Both the position numbers and the translations under genes were made by a program. Below are positions 13,877 through 21,932 of a DNA stretch of 28,108 nt, in pieces. How positions within the stretch are numbered: position 1 is the first letter of the stretch; each line of letters begins with the position of its first letter. Origin of the DNA: a virus; IMG/VR virus record IMGVR_UViG_3300006876_000003, positions 1 through 28,108 of that record. One strand, 5' to 3'. The notes below the pieces were generated by a model. It was not told the origin of the DNA and made no database searches. It worked only from the letters and a program-made list of their open reading frames with translations.

Positions 13877-14097
13877 ACGGCAAAGAAGCCGCCTTCGTGC
13901 GGGCGATGCGCGAGGAAGTCGACGCGCTTTACGTCGAGGCCGCTCGGGCCCTGAGCGCGCTGCCACCGGGCTACGTCCCGGGGCCGCCCGTCAAGTATCC
14001 CTGGCATCGCCGAGCCCGCTGGTTCGTGCGCGCGAAGGTGAACGATGCGCGGGAATGGCTCGCGCTCAGGATCGCGCCTTGGCTGGAGAGGGACTGA
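13867..14097 (+). CDS. Small basic hypothetical protein
   Basis: 76 residues; ATG 13867 overlaps the previous gene by 10 bp and the stop forms TGATG with the next start. Helical, with W-H-R-R-A-R-W-F-V-R-A-K and a C-terminal amphipathic R-E-W-L-A-L-R-I-A-P-W-L. It could bind nucleic acid or membrane through the Trp/Arg face. No family recognised. Confidence 0.5.
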   Translation: MALNGKEAAFVRAMREEVDALYVEAARALSALPPGYVPGPPVKYPWHRRARWFVRAKVNDAREWLALRIAPWLERD

Positions 14098-14429
14098 TGG
14101 AATACCGATGCGAGTTCGGCCCGTGTGTCGAGATGGCAGACGGCAAAATGCTCTGCAATCTGCTCCCGGACTGCGGATGCGCGGGCGCCACGATGCGGAA
14201 GGCGTATCAGCGGGCGCTGGAGCTTCTGGAAAAGAACAACCTCGAAGCCCTGCACGCGGAGTTCAAGCTCGATGCTGAGCCGCGCCTTTTCTACTCCGTG
14301 CTGATGATTCTCGACGATCGGGACCTCATTGATCACGGCTCGAGCATTCGCTGCCCCTGGCTTACGGAGCGCGGCGAGGAGGCCCTGCGCCTGATGCGCG
14401 AACACTGGCCGCAGGAGGACGGATCGTGA
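14097..14429 (+). CDS. Hypothetical protein with winged-helix-like C-terminus
   Basis: 110 residues; ATG 14097 (TGATG). A Cys-rich N-terminus (C5, C10, C20, C26, C28) may bind metal. The rest reads like a small helical module ending L-I-D-H-G-S-S-I-R-C-P-W-L-T-E-R-G-E-E-A-L-R-L, resembling the wing and last helix of winged-helix proteins. Weak resemblance only; no function assigned. Confidence 0.5.
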   Translation: MEYRCEFGPCVEMADGKMLCNLLPDCGCAGATMRKAYQRALELLEKNNLEALHAEFKLDAEPRLFYSVLMILDDRDLIDHGSSIRCPWLTERGEEALRLMREHWPQEDGS

Positions 14430-15418
14430 CTCGAATCCTCGTTACCGGCGGCAACGGCTTCATCGGCGCCCACCTCGTGCGTCACCTGCTCGAGGGCTCC
14501 GATTGGGACGTGGTGTCGCTCGACCGCCACGACGACGCCTCGAACCACGAAGCGCTCGTGCCGCTCAAGGCGCGCTACCGGGACCGGCTGACCATCGCCT
14601 GGCGGGACCTGCGCGCGCCGATCGTGCTCACCGCTCCGGACCCGCTGTCGATTCCGTTCGATTTCGTTGCCCACCTCGCCGCGGCCTCGCACGTGACGCG
14701 CTCCATCATCGCGCCGCTCGGCTTCCTGCACGACAACGTCATGAGCACAGCGCACCTGCTCGAGTGGGCGCGCTTCCATCAGCCGGGCCTGAAAAAGCTC
14801 CTGCTGTTCTCGACGGACGAGGTGTTCGGGCCGGCGCCGGACGGGCACGAGTTCAGCGAGTTCGAGGGCTTCAACCCGAACAACCCGTACGCCGCGAGCA
14901 AAGCCGCCGCGGAGATTCTGGGGCCGGCCTGGGCCAACACCTGGGGCATCCCCATCGTGCGCACAAGGTGCACCAATATTTACGGGTCTGGGCAGCATCC
15001 CGAGAAGTTCATTCCGCTCTGCGTGGACCTCATCAGCCGCGGGGCGACCGTCCAGATCCATGCGCGCAACGGCGTGCCGAGCTCGCGCTTCTACGTGCAC
15101 GTCGACGACGTCTGCCGCGCGACGCTGACCGTGCTCGAAAAGGGCGGCGTCTGGTGCGGGCCGAAGACCGGCGCCTATCACATCGGCGGCGACGAGGAGC
15201 TCTCGAACCTGGACGTGGCGCAGGAAATCGCCAGCTGTCTCGGCATGCCGATCCGAGTCGAGCTGTGCGAGGCGGCCTCGAATCGCCCGCGGCACGATCA
15301 GCGCTACGCGCTCGACAGCCGGCATCTGCGCTCGCTCGGATGGCAGCCGGAGATCCGGTTTGCGGACGGGCTGCCGGGCGTCGTCGAGAGCCTGGCGGGC
15401 GGGAGGAAGGTCGCGTGA
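14426..15418 (+). CDS. NAD-dependent dehydratase/epimerase, RmlB-like
   Basis: 330 residues from GTG 14426 (GTGA). An extended short-chain dehydrogenase with the NAD-binding G-G-N-G-F-I-G (8-14), L-A-A-A-S-H-V (84-90), S-T-D-E-V-F-G (129-135) and Y-A-A-S-K (Y155, K159). The T-D-E triad is the hallmark of dTDP-glucose/CDP-glucose 4,6-dehydratases, which make 4-keto-6-deoxy sugars, the substrates of C-methyltransferases such as the one at 12154. H-V-D-D-V and A-Y-H-I-G-G downstream fit the substrate domain. Length is typical. The exact nucleotide sugar cannot be told from sequence. Confidence 0.85.
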   Translation: MTRILVTGGNGFIGAHLVRHLLEGSDWDVVSLDRHDDASNHEALVPLKARYRDRLTIAWRDLRAPIVLTAPDPLSIPFDFVAHLAAASHVTRSIIAPLGFLHDNVMSTAHLLEWARFHQPGLKKLLLFSTDEVFGPAPDGHEFSEFEGFNPNNPYAASKAAAEILGPAWANTWGIPIVRTRCTNIYGSGQHPEKFIPLCVDLISRGATVQIHARNGVPSSRFYVHVDDVCRATLTVLEKGGVWCGPKTGAYHIGGDEELSNLDVAQEIASCLGMPIRVELCEAASNRPRHDQRYALDSRHLRSLGWQPEIRFADGLPGVVESLAGGRKVA

Positions 15419-15558
15419 GCGTCTTCCGCATGAATGACGGCGTTCCTGTCACTCAGATCGGCTTCATGATGGTCACCGCGCTCGGCCGCTGGCACCTCGG
15501 GCTGCCTGTGCTGGTCGAGATGTGCGAAGCGTCGCGCCGTGGACTCGTGACTACGTAA
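15415..15558 (+). CDS. Short hypothetical protein
   Basis: 47 residues from GTG 15415 (GTGA overlap; GGGAGGAAGG ahead as RBS). Contains G-F-M-M-V-T-A-L-G-R-W-H-L-G-L-P-V-L-V. It is the last gene of the leftward transcription unit, and its stop overlaps the start of the operator in the next gap. Whether it is translated is uncertain. Confidence 0.4.
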   Translation: MSVFRMNDGVPVTQIGFMMVTALGRWHLGLPVLVEMCEASRRGLVTT

Positions 15559-15635
15559 CAGATTCTCACCTAGTGAGTCGGCCACTCGGGCCACTCCGCG
15601 GTGATACGATATCGCGACAATCAGAAGGATACTAT
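15551..15635. promoter_or_regulatory. Promoter/operator gap before terminase
   Basis: The first long gap after the glycan island holds several elements. A minus-strand copy of the operator (15551-15573) has CTAGGTGA, 7 nt, then TTACGTAG, with the same 15-bp spacing as at 4037. CTCAC-CTA-GTGAG is an inverted repeat (15565-15577), GGCCACTC is a direct repeat (15580 and 15589), and CGATATCG (15607-15614) sits in an AT-richer patch. It likely contains the late promoter; being next to TerS it could also hold the packaging (cos/pac) site. Exact -35/-10 boxes not assigned. Confidence 0.5.
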
Positions 15636-16157
15636 TTGGCACCTAGAACCAAGGGCGTTCACTGGTCGTCTGACCTCGACGACGTGACCCGCGAAGCCAT
15701 CGACATGATGCTCGACGGCAAGTGGATTACTGGCCGTTCGCACCTCGATCTGGCCAAAAAGCACGGGCGCGACGAGGGCCAAGTGCGCCAGATCGCCGCG
15801 AACGCCTCGCGCTTCATTCGCCTGTGCCGCGGCAAGGAAGACCAGGTCCGCGAGCGCATCCTGCTCGCGATAGACCGCGGCGAGCGGCTCGCGCTCGAAG
15901 CCGAGAAGGTCGCGTTCTCGATGGACGGCCAGGAGTTGCGCGCGAAGCAGCCCGACCTCCGTGCGCTGATCGCGTTTCTGCAACTCCAGTGCGAGGTGCA
16001 CGGACTCTGCCGCTCGGCGAAGGACAAGCCGACGGACGACGACACGGTGAAGCTCCCGATTAACGAACTGCGCGAGCTCCTCGATGGGCTCGGCTTCGAA
16101 GTGGTGAAAAAAGATGGCTCAAGCAGCGACGAAGAAGACGGAACCACCGGCGAGTGA
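15636..16157 (+). CDS. terS: Terminase small subunit
   Basis: 173 residues from TTG 15636. This rare start is chosen because AGAAGGA (15623-15629) lies 6 nt upstream and the upstream codons in frame are non-coding operator DNA. An N-terminal helix-turn-helix (L-D-L-A-K-K-H-G-R-D-E-G-Q-V-R-Q-I) is followed by a long helical hairpin (R-I-L-L-A-I-D-R-G-E-R-L-A-L-E-A-E) and an acidic Ser/Glu/Asp tail. This is the layout of TerS proteins, which bind pac/cos DNA as rings and hand it to TerL. No single diagnostic motif; the call rests on architecture and its place ahead of TerL. Confidence 0.68.
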   Translation: MAPRTKGVHWSSDLDDVTREAIDMMLDGKWITGRSHLDLAKKHGRDEGQVRQIAANASRFIRLCRGKEDQVRERILLAIDRGERLALEAEKVAFSMDGQELRAKQPDLRALIAFLQLQCEVHGLCRSAKDKPTDDDTVKLPINELRELLDGLGFEVVKKDGSSSDEEDGTTGE

Positions 16158-16521
16158 GCCGGAACAGCAGCCGAAGACGGCAACGCAGCTCGCGGCGGAA
16201 GCAAGCCGGCGCGAAGACCTGGAGACGACTGGCCCCGGCGAGTACGAGTGTACCGGCATCTGGTTTCCGGTGGGCCAGATGCTCCCGAACGCCAGCCGAG
16301 AGGTGATGCTGGGCGGCCACATCAGCGGCATCAGCGCGCTTTCGGGCCGCGTCGATAAGATCGTGATGCAGGCCAACGGCATCGTGCGGGTTTGCATGGA
16401 GGTGACCTCGGGGCGTCTGCCGCCGGGCACGCGGAACTACATCTTCTTCTCTGGTAACTCGTATCAGTACGCCGAGGCGGCCCCGATCACGCCGCGCGAG
16501 ATGGGAAGGCTCCGCCAATGA
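16114..16521 (+). CDS. Hypothetical protein between TerS and GroES-like gene
   Basis: 135 residues from ATG 16114, overlapping TerS by 44 bp and the next gene by ATGA. An N-terminal ~40 residues are disordered (Lys/Glu/Pro/Gln/Ala). The rest is beta-rich with a G-E-Y-E-C-T-G-I-W-F and N-Y-I-F-F-S-G-N-S-Y-Q-Y pattern. No family recognised. Its coupling to the GroES-like gene suggests joint expression. Confidence 0.6.
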   Translation: MAQAATKKTEPPASEPEQQPKTATQLAAEASRREDLETTGPGEYECTGIWFPVGQMLPNASREVMLGGHISGISALSGRVDKIVMQANGIVRVCMEVTSGRLPPGTRNYIFFSGNSYQYAEAAPITPREMGRLRQ

Positions 16522-17195
16522 AGCCCTTCCGCCTGCTCGAGGACAACGTTCTGATTCGGCTCGAGCCGCTCGAGGCCCAGTCCGGCGCGATTCACGTCGT
16601 GCGCTCCGGCGAGTGGGATAACCAGCGGCTCGCGCGCGTGCTGATGTGCGGGCCGGGCCACTACACGGAGCCCTACTTCGGCGGGCCGCGCGGCGCGCTC
16701 GTCGAGGTCGAGCCGAAGCCCGGAGACCTCGTGCTCGTGAGCAAGCATTCCGGCCACACCTACCGCCGCGGGCTCGACATCCACACGCCGAGGCAGAACG
16801 CGGACACGAGCTTCGGCGAGCTGTTCGACGAGCGCGGCGAGTACCGCATCATCCGAGCCGAGGAAGCCTACGCGCGGCGGACGACGGACGGGCTCGAAGC
16901 GCTCGGCCGGCACGTCGTCATCAAGCGCGACGACTTCGAGGAGAAGACCCCCGGCGGCATCGTCATCCCGCGGACCGTGGACGACAAGAACCTGAACGGA
17001 ACCGTGGTCAGCATCGGCCGCGGGCGCGCGCTTCGGGACGGCTCGTTCCGCCGGCACGAGATCGAGGTCGGTGACCGCATTCTCTTCGGGCAGCACGCCG
17101 GCAACCCGATCACGGTGCCGGGGCTCGAGGGCCTGATGGTCCTGCGGGATGAGGATGTGATCGCGACGTACGGAGAAGCCGAAGCTGCCGAATGA
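16518..17195 (+). CDS. Tandem GroES-type co-chaperonin (two Cpn10 domains)
   Basis: 225 residues from ATG 16518 (ATGA on both sides). It contains two GroES folds in one chain. Domain 1 (about 4-115) has L-L-E-D-N-V-L-I-R and a divergent mobile loop S-G-A-I-H-V-V, then a roughly 15-residue insertion before P-G-D-L-V-L-V. Domain 2 (about 128-220) is close to standard GroES: L-G-R-H-V-V-I-K-R, mobile loop E-E-K-T-P-G-G-I-V-I (141-150), G-T-V-V-S-I-G-R-G, V-G-D-R-I-L-F and L-R-D-E-D-V-I-A. GroES forms the lid of the GroEL folding chamber, and its G-G-I-V-L loop contacts GroEL. Phage lids such as T4 gp31 enlarge the chamber for capsid protein. A double-domain lid is known mainly from chloroplast Cpn20. 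Located in the head-assembly operon, it probably helps the host GroEL fold the capsid protein. Confidence 0.88.
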   Translation: MKPFRLLEDNVLIRLEPLEAQSGAIHVVRSGEWDNQRLARVLMCGPGHYTEPYFGGPRGALVEVEPKPGDLVLVSKHSGHTYRRGLDIHTPRQNADTSFGELFDERGEYRIIRAEEAYARRTTDGLEALGRHVVIKRDDFEEKTPGGIVIPRTVDDKNLNGTVVSIGRGRALRDGSFRRHEIEVGDRILFGQHAGNPITVPGLEGLMVLRDEDVIATYGEAEAAE

Positions 17196-18619
17196 CCGCG
17201 CACCTCGAGATCCCGCGCAAGCTTTACGACTCGCTCCGAGTGAGCGCGGGACTCGATCCGTTATGGCTCGCCGACTTGCACCCGAAGCAGATGAGCTTCG
17301 TGAAGAGCAAGGCGCAGCGAAAGGCCGCGCTCTGCTCACGGCGCGCGGGGAAAACTTGGGGCGAGGTCGCGTGGCTTTACCAGGGCATGGTAGCAAGTCC
17401 GGGCACTCGCTCCGTCTATGTAACGCTCTCCCGTTCGCGCGCGCGGCAGATCGTGTGGGACCAGGTGCTGGCGAAGATGCAGCGCCGATACCGGTTCCCG
17501 ATCGTGCTGCGTCAGCGCGACGGGCAGCTGATGGTCGAGCACCGGAACGGCTCTTCGCTCTGGCTCGTCGGCTGCGCGAACCGCTCCGAGGCAGCCAAGC
17601 TCCGCGGTGAGCCCTTGCGGCGCGCCGTCGTGGACGAGGCGCAGGCTTTCGCGGATTGGATTCAGGGCATGATCGAGGACGACCTCGAGCCCTCGCTGAT
17701 GGATCTCCAGGGCGAGCTCGCGCTGACCGGCACGCCCTCCCCGATCGCCACCGGCTACTTTTATGAGCTGACCACCGGCCAGACACCGGGCTGGGAGAAC
17801 CACCACTGGACCGTGCTGGACAACCCGGCGCTTCCGCACGCTGCCGAGTACCTGGCCGAGCGTCGCAAGCGTCACGGCTGGACCGAGCAGACCCCGAGCT
17901 ATCGCCGGGAATGGCTCGGCGAGTGGGTCGATGACCCGGACGCGCTCGTTTACCCGTTCACCTACGCGAAAAACCAGTGGTCTCCGAACCACGACACGCC
18001 GTTCGGGCTTCCGCCGGGCGACTACATCTTCGGGCTCGGCGTCGACCTCGGTTTCGGCGACAACTCGACCGCGTTCACGCTCGGCGCGAAGCGTCAGGGG
18101 GCCGGCGAGGTCTACTTGCTGCGCTCCTACACGCGCTCGAGGATGATTCCGACCGCGGTGGGCGCTCATGTGCAGCGGATCCGGCAAGAGGTCCGCGAAA
18201 AGACCGACTCCGGGCTCGCGGTCGTGGTCGACGAAGGTGCGCTCGGTGCCGGATACGCGGAACAGATGCGCCAGATGGGCGTGAACTGCGACGCGGCCGA
18301 GAAAAAGAACAAGCGCGCGTTCCAGGACTACGTCGGAGGGCTCATTCACAGCGGCTCCGTGCTCGTGGATTACGGCGCGTGCCGCGAGCTCATCGACGAA
18401 GCAAAGAAGCTGCCGTTCGACGAGGACACAGGCAAGGAAGACGAGCGCTATCGGCGTCATTGCGCAGATTCGGCGCTCTATTTGGTTCGTCGGCTGATGC
18501 CCAAGCTCGATGGGGAGATCGAGGGGCCGAAGCCGGGGTCACCGGAAGCAATCAAGGCGGAGATGCTGGCGCACAAAACGCGCCTGCTGAGGGAGAGGCA
18601 GGGAAAGCGACGCAGCTAA
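17192..18619 (+). CDS. terL: Terminase large subunit
   Basis: 475 residues from ATG 17192 (ATGA). ATPase domain: Walker A S-R-R-A-G-K-T (49-55), Walker B R-A-V-V-D-E-A (144-150) with catalytic E149, coupling motif L-T-G-T-P (178-182). C-terminal RNase H-like nuclease: G-V-D-L-G-F-G-D (about 283-290), V-V-V-D-E-G (about 344-349) and a late Asp in C-A-D-S-A (about 424-428). This motor cuts the concatemer and pumps DNA into the prohead through the portal. Length and all motifs are normal. Confidence 0.95.
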   Translation: MTAHLEIPRKLYDSLRVSAGLDPLWLADLHPKQMSFVKSKAQRKAALCSRRAGKTWGEVAWLYQGMVASPGTRSVYVTLSRSRARQIVWDQVLAKMQRRYRFPIVLRQRDGQLMVEHRNGSSLWLVGCANRSEAAKLRGEPLRRAVVDEAQAFADWIQGMIEDDLEPSLMDLQGELALTGTPSPIATGYFYELTTGQTPGWENHHWTVLDNPALPHAAEYLAERRKRHGWTEQTPSYRREWLGEWVDDPDALVYPFTYAKNQWSPNHDTPFGLPPGDYIFGLGVDLGFGDNSTAFTLGAKRQGAGEVYLLRSYTRSRMIPTAVGAHVQRIRQEVREKTDSGLAVVVDEGALGAGYAEQMRQMGVNCDAAEKKNKRAFQDYVGGLIHSGSVLVDYGACRELIDEAKKLPFDEDTGKEDERYRRHCADSALYLVRRLMPKLDGEIEGPKPGSPEAIKAEMLAHKTRLLRERQGKRRS

Positions 18620-18620
18620 A

Positions 18621-18920
18621 GTGAACATTCAATTTCGGCCGGAAGAAGTGGCCGGTTCTACCGTGATGGAGAGACTCCGTCGCGCGGGCGCCTTGTTCTT
18701 CAGGGAAGCGGGCGCAGCACCGGGCAGCATCTCGATGAGTCCCGAAGCCTGGCAGGACTGCGTCGGGTTCGCGGCGGCGAATAATCCGGCGTTCCGGATC
18801 GAAGAGCGATCGGGTCGCCGAGCCGCTCTTCAGGTTGCGATGTTCGGCCGCTTCGTCGATCTCGAATGCGACCTTGCGGTCACGGGGCTCGAGTCATTCT
18901 GCGTGGAGTCGGCGTCGTGA
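18621..18920 (+). CDS. Hypothetical protein between TerL and portal
   Basis: 99 residues from GTG 18621, one base after the TerL stop, with a GTGA overlap into the portal gene. Mixed alpha/beta, with F-G-R-F-V-D-L-E-C-D-L-A-V-T-G-L near the end. No family recognised. Placement in the packaging block suggests a head accessory or regulatory role. Confidence 0.6.
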   Translation: MNIQFRPEEVAGSTVMERLRRAGALFFREAGAAPGSISMSPEAWQDCVGFAAANNPAFRIEERSGRRAALQVAMFGRFVDLECDLAVTGLESFCVESAS

Positions 18921-20785
18921 GCCTCGCAGTCGTCGATGACTGGACGAAGCTGCCGGCTCACGAGATCGGCGGCGCTGTTCATCAGCTCGTCGAGGGCTTC
19001 AAGCGAACGCAGAGCGGTCGCCGCAACAACTACACGCGAAACCTCGAGCTCTACGAACGCCGTTCTTTCGCTGGCTACACGGCCTACGACTACGACGACT
19101 ATTCGACGAACCGAGAGTTCAACTCGGACCGGCTCGGGCTCGTGCGCTCGGCAGTCGAGAGTGCCGTTGCCTCGGTCTACGCGCCACAGAAGCCGAAGCC
19201 GCAGTTCCAGACGATGGGCGCGACCTGGGCGACCCGGCGCAAGGCCTACAAGCTCGACCGGATCTGCGAAGGCATCATCAACCAGCGGCAGGGGCGCTTC
19301 ATCAACGTCTGGGCCTTCATGGCGGACGCTTCGGTGGACGCGGTGCTCCAGGGCGTCGCGGCGATCAAGGTCGTGGCGAACCGCGCCCGGAAGCGCATCG
19401 AGCACGAGGTCGTCCCCCACCCGGACATCTTCGTGGACCCGGCCGAGGGCCGCGATCCGCAGAACCTCTTCCAGCGCGCGCCCATCGACCAGCACCTCGC
19501 GATCGCGCAGTACGGCAACAAGCTGGCAATCCGAGCGGCGATCGAGGGCGCGGTCCAATACGAGTGGTACGGCCTCGCCAACAGCCACCCGCGCGCCACG
19601 AAGTGCGTCGAGATCCAGTATGCCTGGCGGCTGCCGGCCTCGAAAGAGGAGCCCGGCAAATACGTCGCCTGCATCAACGGCACGGTCGTTGACGAGGCCG
19701 AATGGACGGCGCCGGCGTTTCCGTTCGAGTTCCTGGTCTGGTCCCATCACCGGGACGGCTTCTGGGGCTCGGGGGTCGCGAACGAGGGCTCGCAGATGGC
19801 CGAGGAGTGCGGCGAGCTCGACCGGCGCCTTTGGTTCCGCGAGCTCATCGCCAGCGGCCAGACCGTCTATGCCCAGCGCGACTCGGTCAAAGCCGATGAC
19901 CTGGCGCTGAACGACGCGCGCAAGGTCGTCTTCTACGAAGGCCAGATGCCGCAGGAGAGCGTCAGCGTCCCGTTCGCGCCAATGGAGCTCGAGTTTCTGC
20001 AGTTCAAGGTGCAGGGCTTTTGGGACGCGATCGGCATCTCGCAGGTCTCTGCCGCCGCGCGCCGCGAGTCCAACGTCTCGAGCGGCGTGGCCATGATCAC
20101 GCTGAACGACACGAAGGCCGGGCGGCAGCTGCCGAAGGCGAAGCGCTACGAGGAGTTCTATGTGGGCCTGGCGAATCAGTACGTCTGGCGCCTGCGCGAG
20201 CTCGCCGAGGAGGATCCGAACTACGCGGTGAAGTGGGCCGGCAAGACGCTGCTCCGCGAGTACAAGTTCTCGGACGCTGACGTGGACGATGACGAGGCGT
20301 TCACGGTCACCGTCGCGCCTGCTGCTGCTCTCCCGCACGACCCCGCCGGCCGGCAAGAGGCCGTGCAGCTGATGTACAACAACAAGTTCATCGGCAAGGA
20401 GACGGCGCGGCAGCTCATGGGCTGGCCCGATCTCGATAACGAGATGTCCCTCGACTCGGCCGAGCTCGAGTACATCGACATGCTGATCGAGCGCTACCTC
20501 GACGCCGACAAAGAGAGCTTCGACATGACCGAGTACGAAGCCCCCGAGGGCTTCATCACCAACAAGCTCGGGGCCGTTCGGCGCTTTGCCGCAGCCTGGT
20601 TCCGCGCGCGCACGGATTCCTTTTCGCTGCCGAAAGCGGAGCAGCTGAAGGCGACTTTCAACCTGAACCTTTTGACCAGGTGGATCAAAGAGATGGATGC
20701 GATCATTCAGCGAGAGGCGGAGGCCGCAGCGGCGCTCCAGTCGGGGCAGCCCATGAACCCGGGACAGGCGGCAGCCAATGTCTGA
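18917..20785 (+). CDS. Portal protein (podovirus type)
   Basis: 622 residues from GTG 18917 (GTGA). The size and mostly helical make-up are those of podoviral portals. Segments seen include an N-terminal Y-E-R-R-S-F-A-G-Y and F-N-S-D-R-L-G-L-V, a central D-I-F-V-D-P, H-H-R-D-G-F-W-G-S-G-V and I-S-Q-V-S-A-A-A-R-R-E-S-N-V-S-S-G-V-A. The late part has D-P-A-G-R-Q-E-A-V-Q-L and a Gln/Ala/Pro-rich tail. Forms the dodecameric ring through which DNA enters. The order TerL, portal, scaffold, capsid supports the call more than any single motif. Confidence 0.87.
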   Translation: MSLAVVDDWTKLPAHEIGGAVHQLVEGFKRTQSGRRNNYTRNLELYERRSFAGYTAYDYDDYSTNREFNSDRLGLVRSAVESAVASVYAPQKPKPQFQTMGATWATRRKAYKLDRICEGIINQRQGRFINVWAFMADASVDAVLQGVAAIKVVANRARKRIEHEVVPHPDIFVDPAEGRDPQNLFQRAPIDQHLAIAQYGNKLAIRAAIEGAVQYEWYGLANSHPRATKCVEIQYAWRLPASKEEPGKYVACINGTVVDEAEWTAPAFPFEFLVWSHHRDGFWGSGVANEGSQMAEECGELDRRLWFRELIASGQTVYAQRDSVKADDLALNDARKVVFYEGQMPQESVSVPFAPMELEFLQFKVQGFWDAIGISQVSAAARRESNVSSGVAMITLNDTKAGRQLPKAKRYEEFYVGLANQYVWRLRELAEEDPNYAVKWAGKTLLREYKFSDADVDDDEAFTVTVAPAAALPHDPAGRQEAVQLMYNNKFIGKETARQLMGWPDLDNEMSLDSAELEYIDMLIERYLDADKESFDMTEYEAPEGFITNKLGAVRRFAAAWFRARTDSFSLPKAEQLKATFNLNLLTRWIKEMDAIIQREAEAAAALQSGQPMNPGQAAANV

Positions 20786-21932
20786 AGCAGCGGAAGCGGT
20801 TTCGACGGGCGGAGGCGGCGATAGCGGCGCGGCCGTCGAGGCGAACCCCCAGGTCGGCGAGTCCGTCATTGAGACGCTTGCCCGGCTCGAAGCGGCCGGC
20901 GCTGGCGCTGAGTTCGCGGAGAGCTCGCCCGGCACCGAGGAGGCCGAAGGCGGAGGCGAGGGGGCCGAAGCTGGCGCCAAGGCGACCGAGAAGGCCAAGG
21001 GCTCGGGAAAGGCCGATTCTGACGGCGAGGAGGGCAAATCCACGTCGGCGCCCGAGGCGGGCAAGCCGAGCGCCGAGTTCATGGCCGAGGCCGAGCGCTT
21101 GGGCCTGGTCATCGACGACAAGGGCCGGGTCGCAAACGGCGAACGGAAGAAGTTCCGCGAGTACAAGGAAGCCGAGCGCGCGAAGCTCGACCAGCGCGCG
21201 CAGGAGATTTCCCAGAAGCTCGAGACCGCCCGGACCGACCTGCGGAACGACCTGATTTTCGCGAACGCGGTCCGCGCGGCGCGCGAGGCCAGGGATGAGA
21301 CCGCGCTGGCAAAGCTGCTCGGATTCGAGGACTTCGACGCCTACCAGCAGGACCTCATCAACCACAAGGCGGATCCGAACCATCGCCGGCTGATGGAGCT
21401 CGAGCGCCAGCTCCAGGAAAAGCAGCGGAAGGAGGCCGAAGCCGAGCAGGCGAACCAGCGCGCCGAGATGACCGCCCAGCAGCGCGCGGCCGAAGACCGC
21501 TACATCGCAAACCTGACCGAGCAGATGACCAAGTCCGAAGACCGCGTGGTCCGGGCGATCGGCGGGCTGCCGCTGTTCCGGGACGCCATCTACGAGATCC
21601 AGAAAGAGCACTGGGACCCGATCGCCAAGCGCACCGTCTCGCCCGAGCGCGCGCTCAAGCTGGCACTGAAGGGCGCCCCGCCGTTGCTCGAGGAAGCGCG
21701 CGCCATCTACCAGCGGCTGCACGAGGCGTTCGGCCCGGAAGAAGCCGAGGAGGCCGAAGAGCGGCCCGCGGCGAAGCCCACCCCGAAGCCGGTCGTGAAG
21801 GGCAAGCCTGCCGGCACGAAGACCGGGCCGTCGCCGAAGCCGAGTCCCAGCGCGCCGCCGGACGTCTCGAAGATGTCCGACGCCGAGGTCTCGAGGTACT
21901 GGACGAAGCGGCTGGCGGAGGCGGGCGACTAG
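20778..21932 (+). CDS. Scaffolding protein
   Basis: 384 residues from ATG 20778. Acidic Ala/Gly/Glu-rich disordered N-terminus (1-100), a long charged coiled coil (about 120-250), a conserved-looking G-G-L-P-L-F-R-D-A-I-Y segment, a Pro/Lys linker and a short C-terminal helix V-S-R-Y-W-T-K-R-L. This is the classic scaffold profile: the coiled coil self-associates and the terminal basic helix binds capsid. Lies between portal and major capsid. Stop codon shared in CTAG with the opposite-strand gene. Confidence 0.8.
   Translation: MSEAAEAVSTGGGGDSGAAVEANPQVGESVIETLARLEAAGAGAEFAESSPGTEEAEGGGEGAEAGAKATEKAKGSGKADSDGEEGKSTSAPEAGKPSAEFMAEAERLGLVIDDKGRVANGERKKFREYKEAERAKLDQRAQEISQKLETARTDLRNDLIFANAVRAAREARDETALAKLLGFEDFDAYQQDLINHKADPNHRRLMELERQLQEKQRKEAEAEQANQRAEMTAQQRAAEDRYIANLTEQMTKSEDRVVRAIGGLPLFRDAIYEIQKEHWDPIAKRTVSPERALKLALKGAPPLLEEARAIYQRLHEAFGPEEAEEAEERPAAKPTPKPVVKGKPAGTKTGPSPKPSPSAPPDVSKMSDAEVSRYWTKRLAEAGD

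Noticed and set aside
15522-15635. Upstream extension of the TerS gene
   Set aside because: The extra codons are translated from operator and promoter repeats; TTG 15636 has a well-placed AGAAGGA.
18830-21166. 778-residue open frame on the minus strand
   Set aside because: It is antisense to the portal and scaffold genes, Arg/Leu/Val-rich with shadow-like composition, and the plus-strand genes have clear motifs and coupling.
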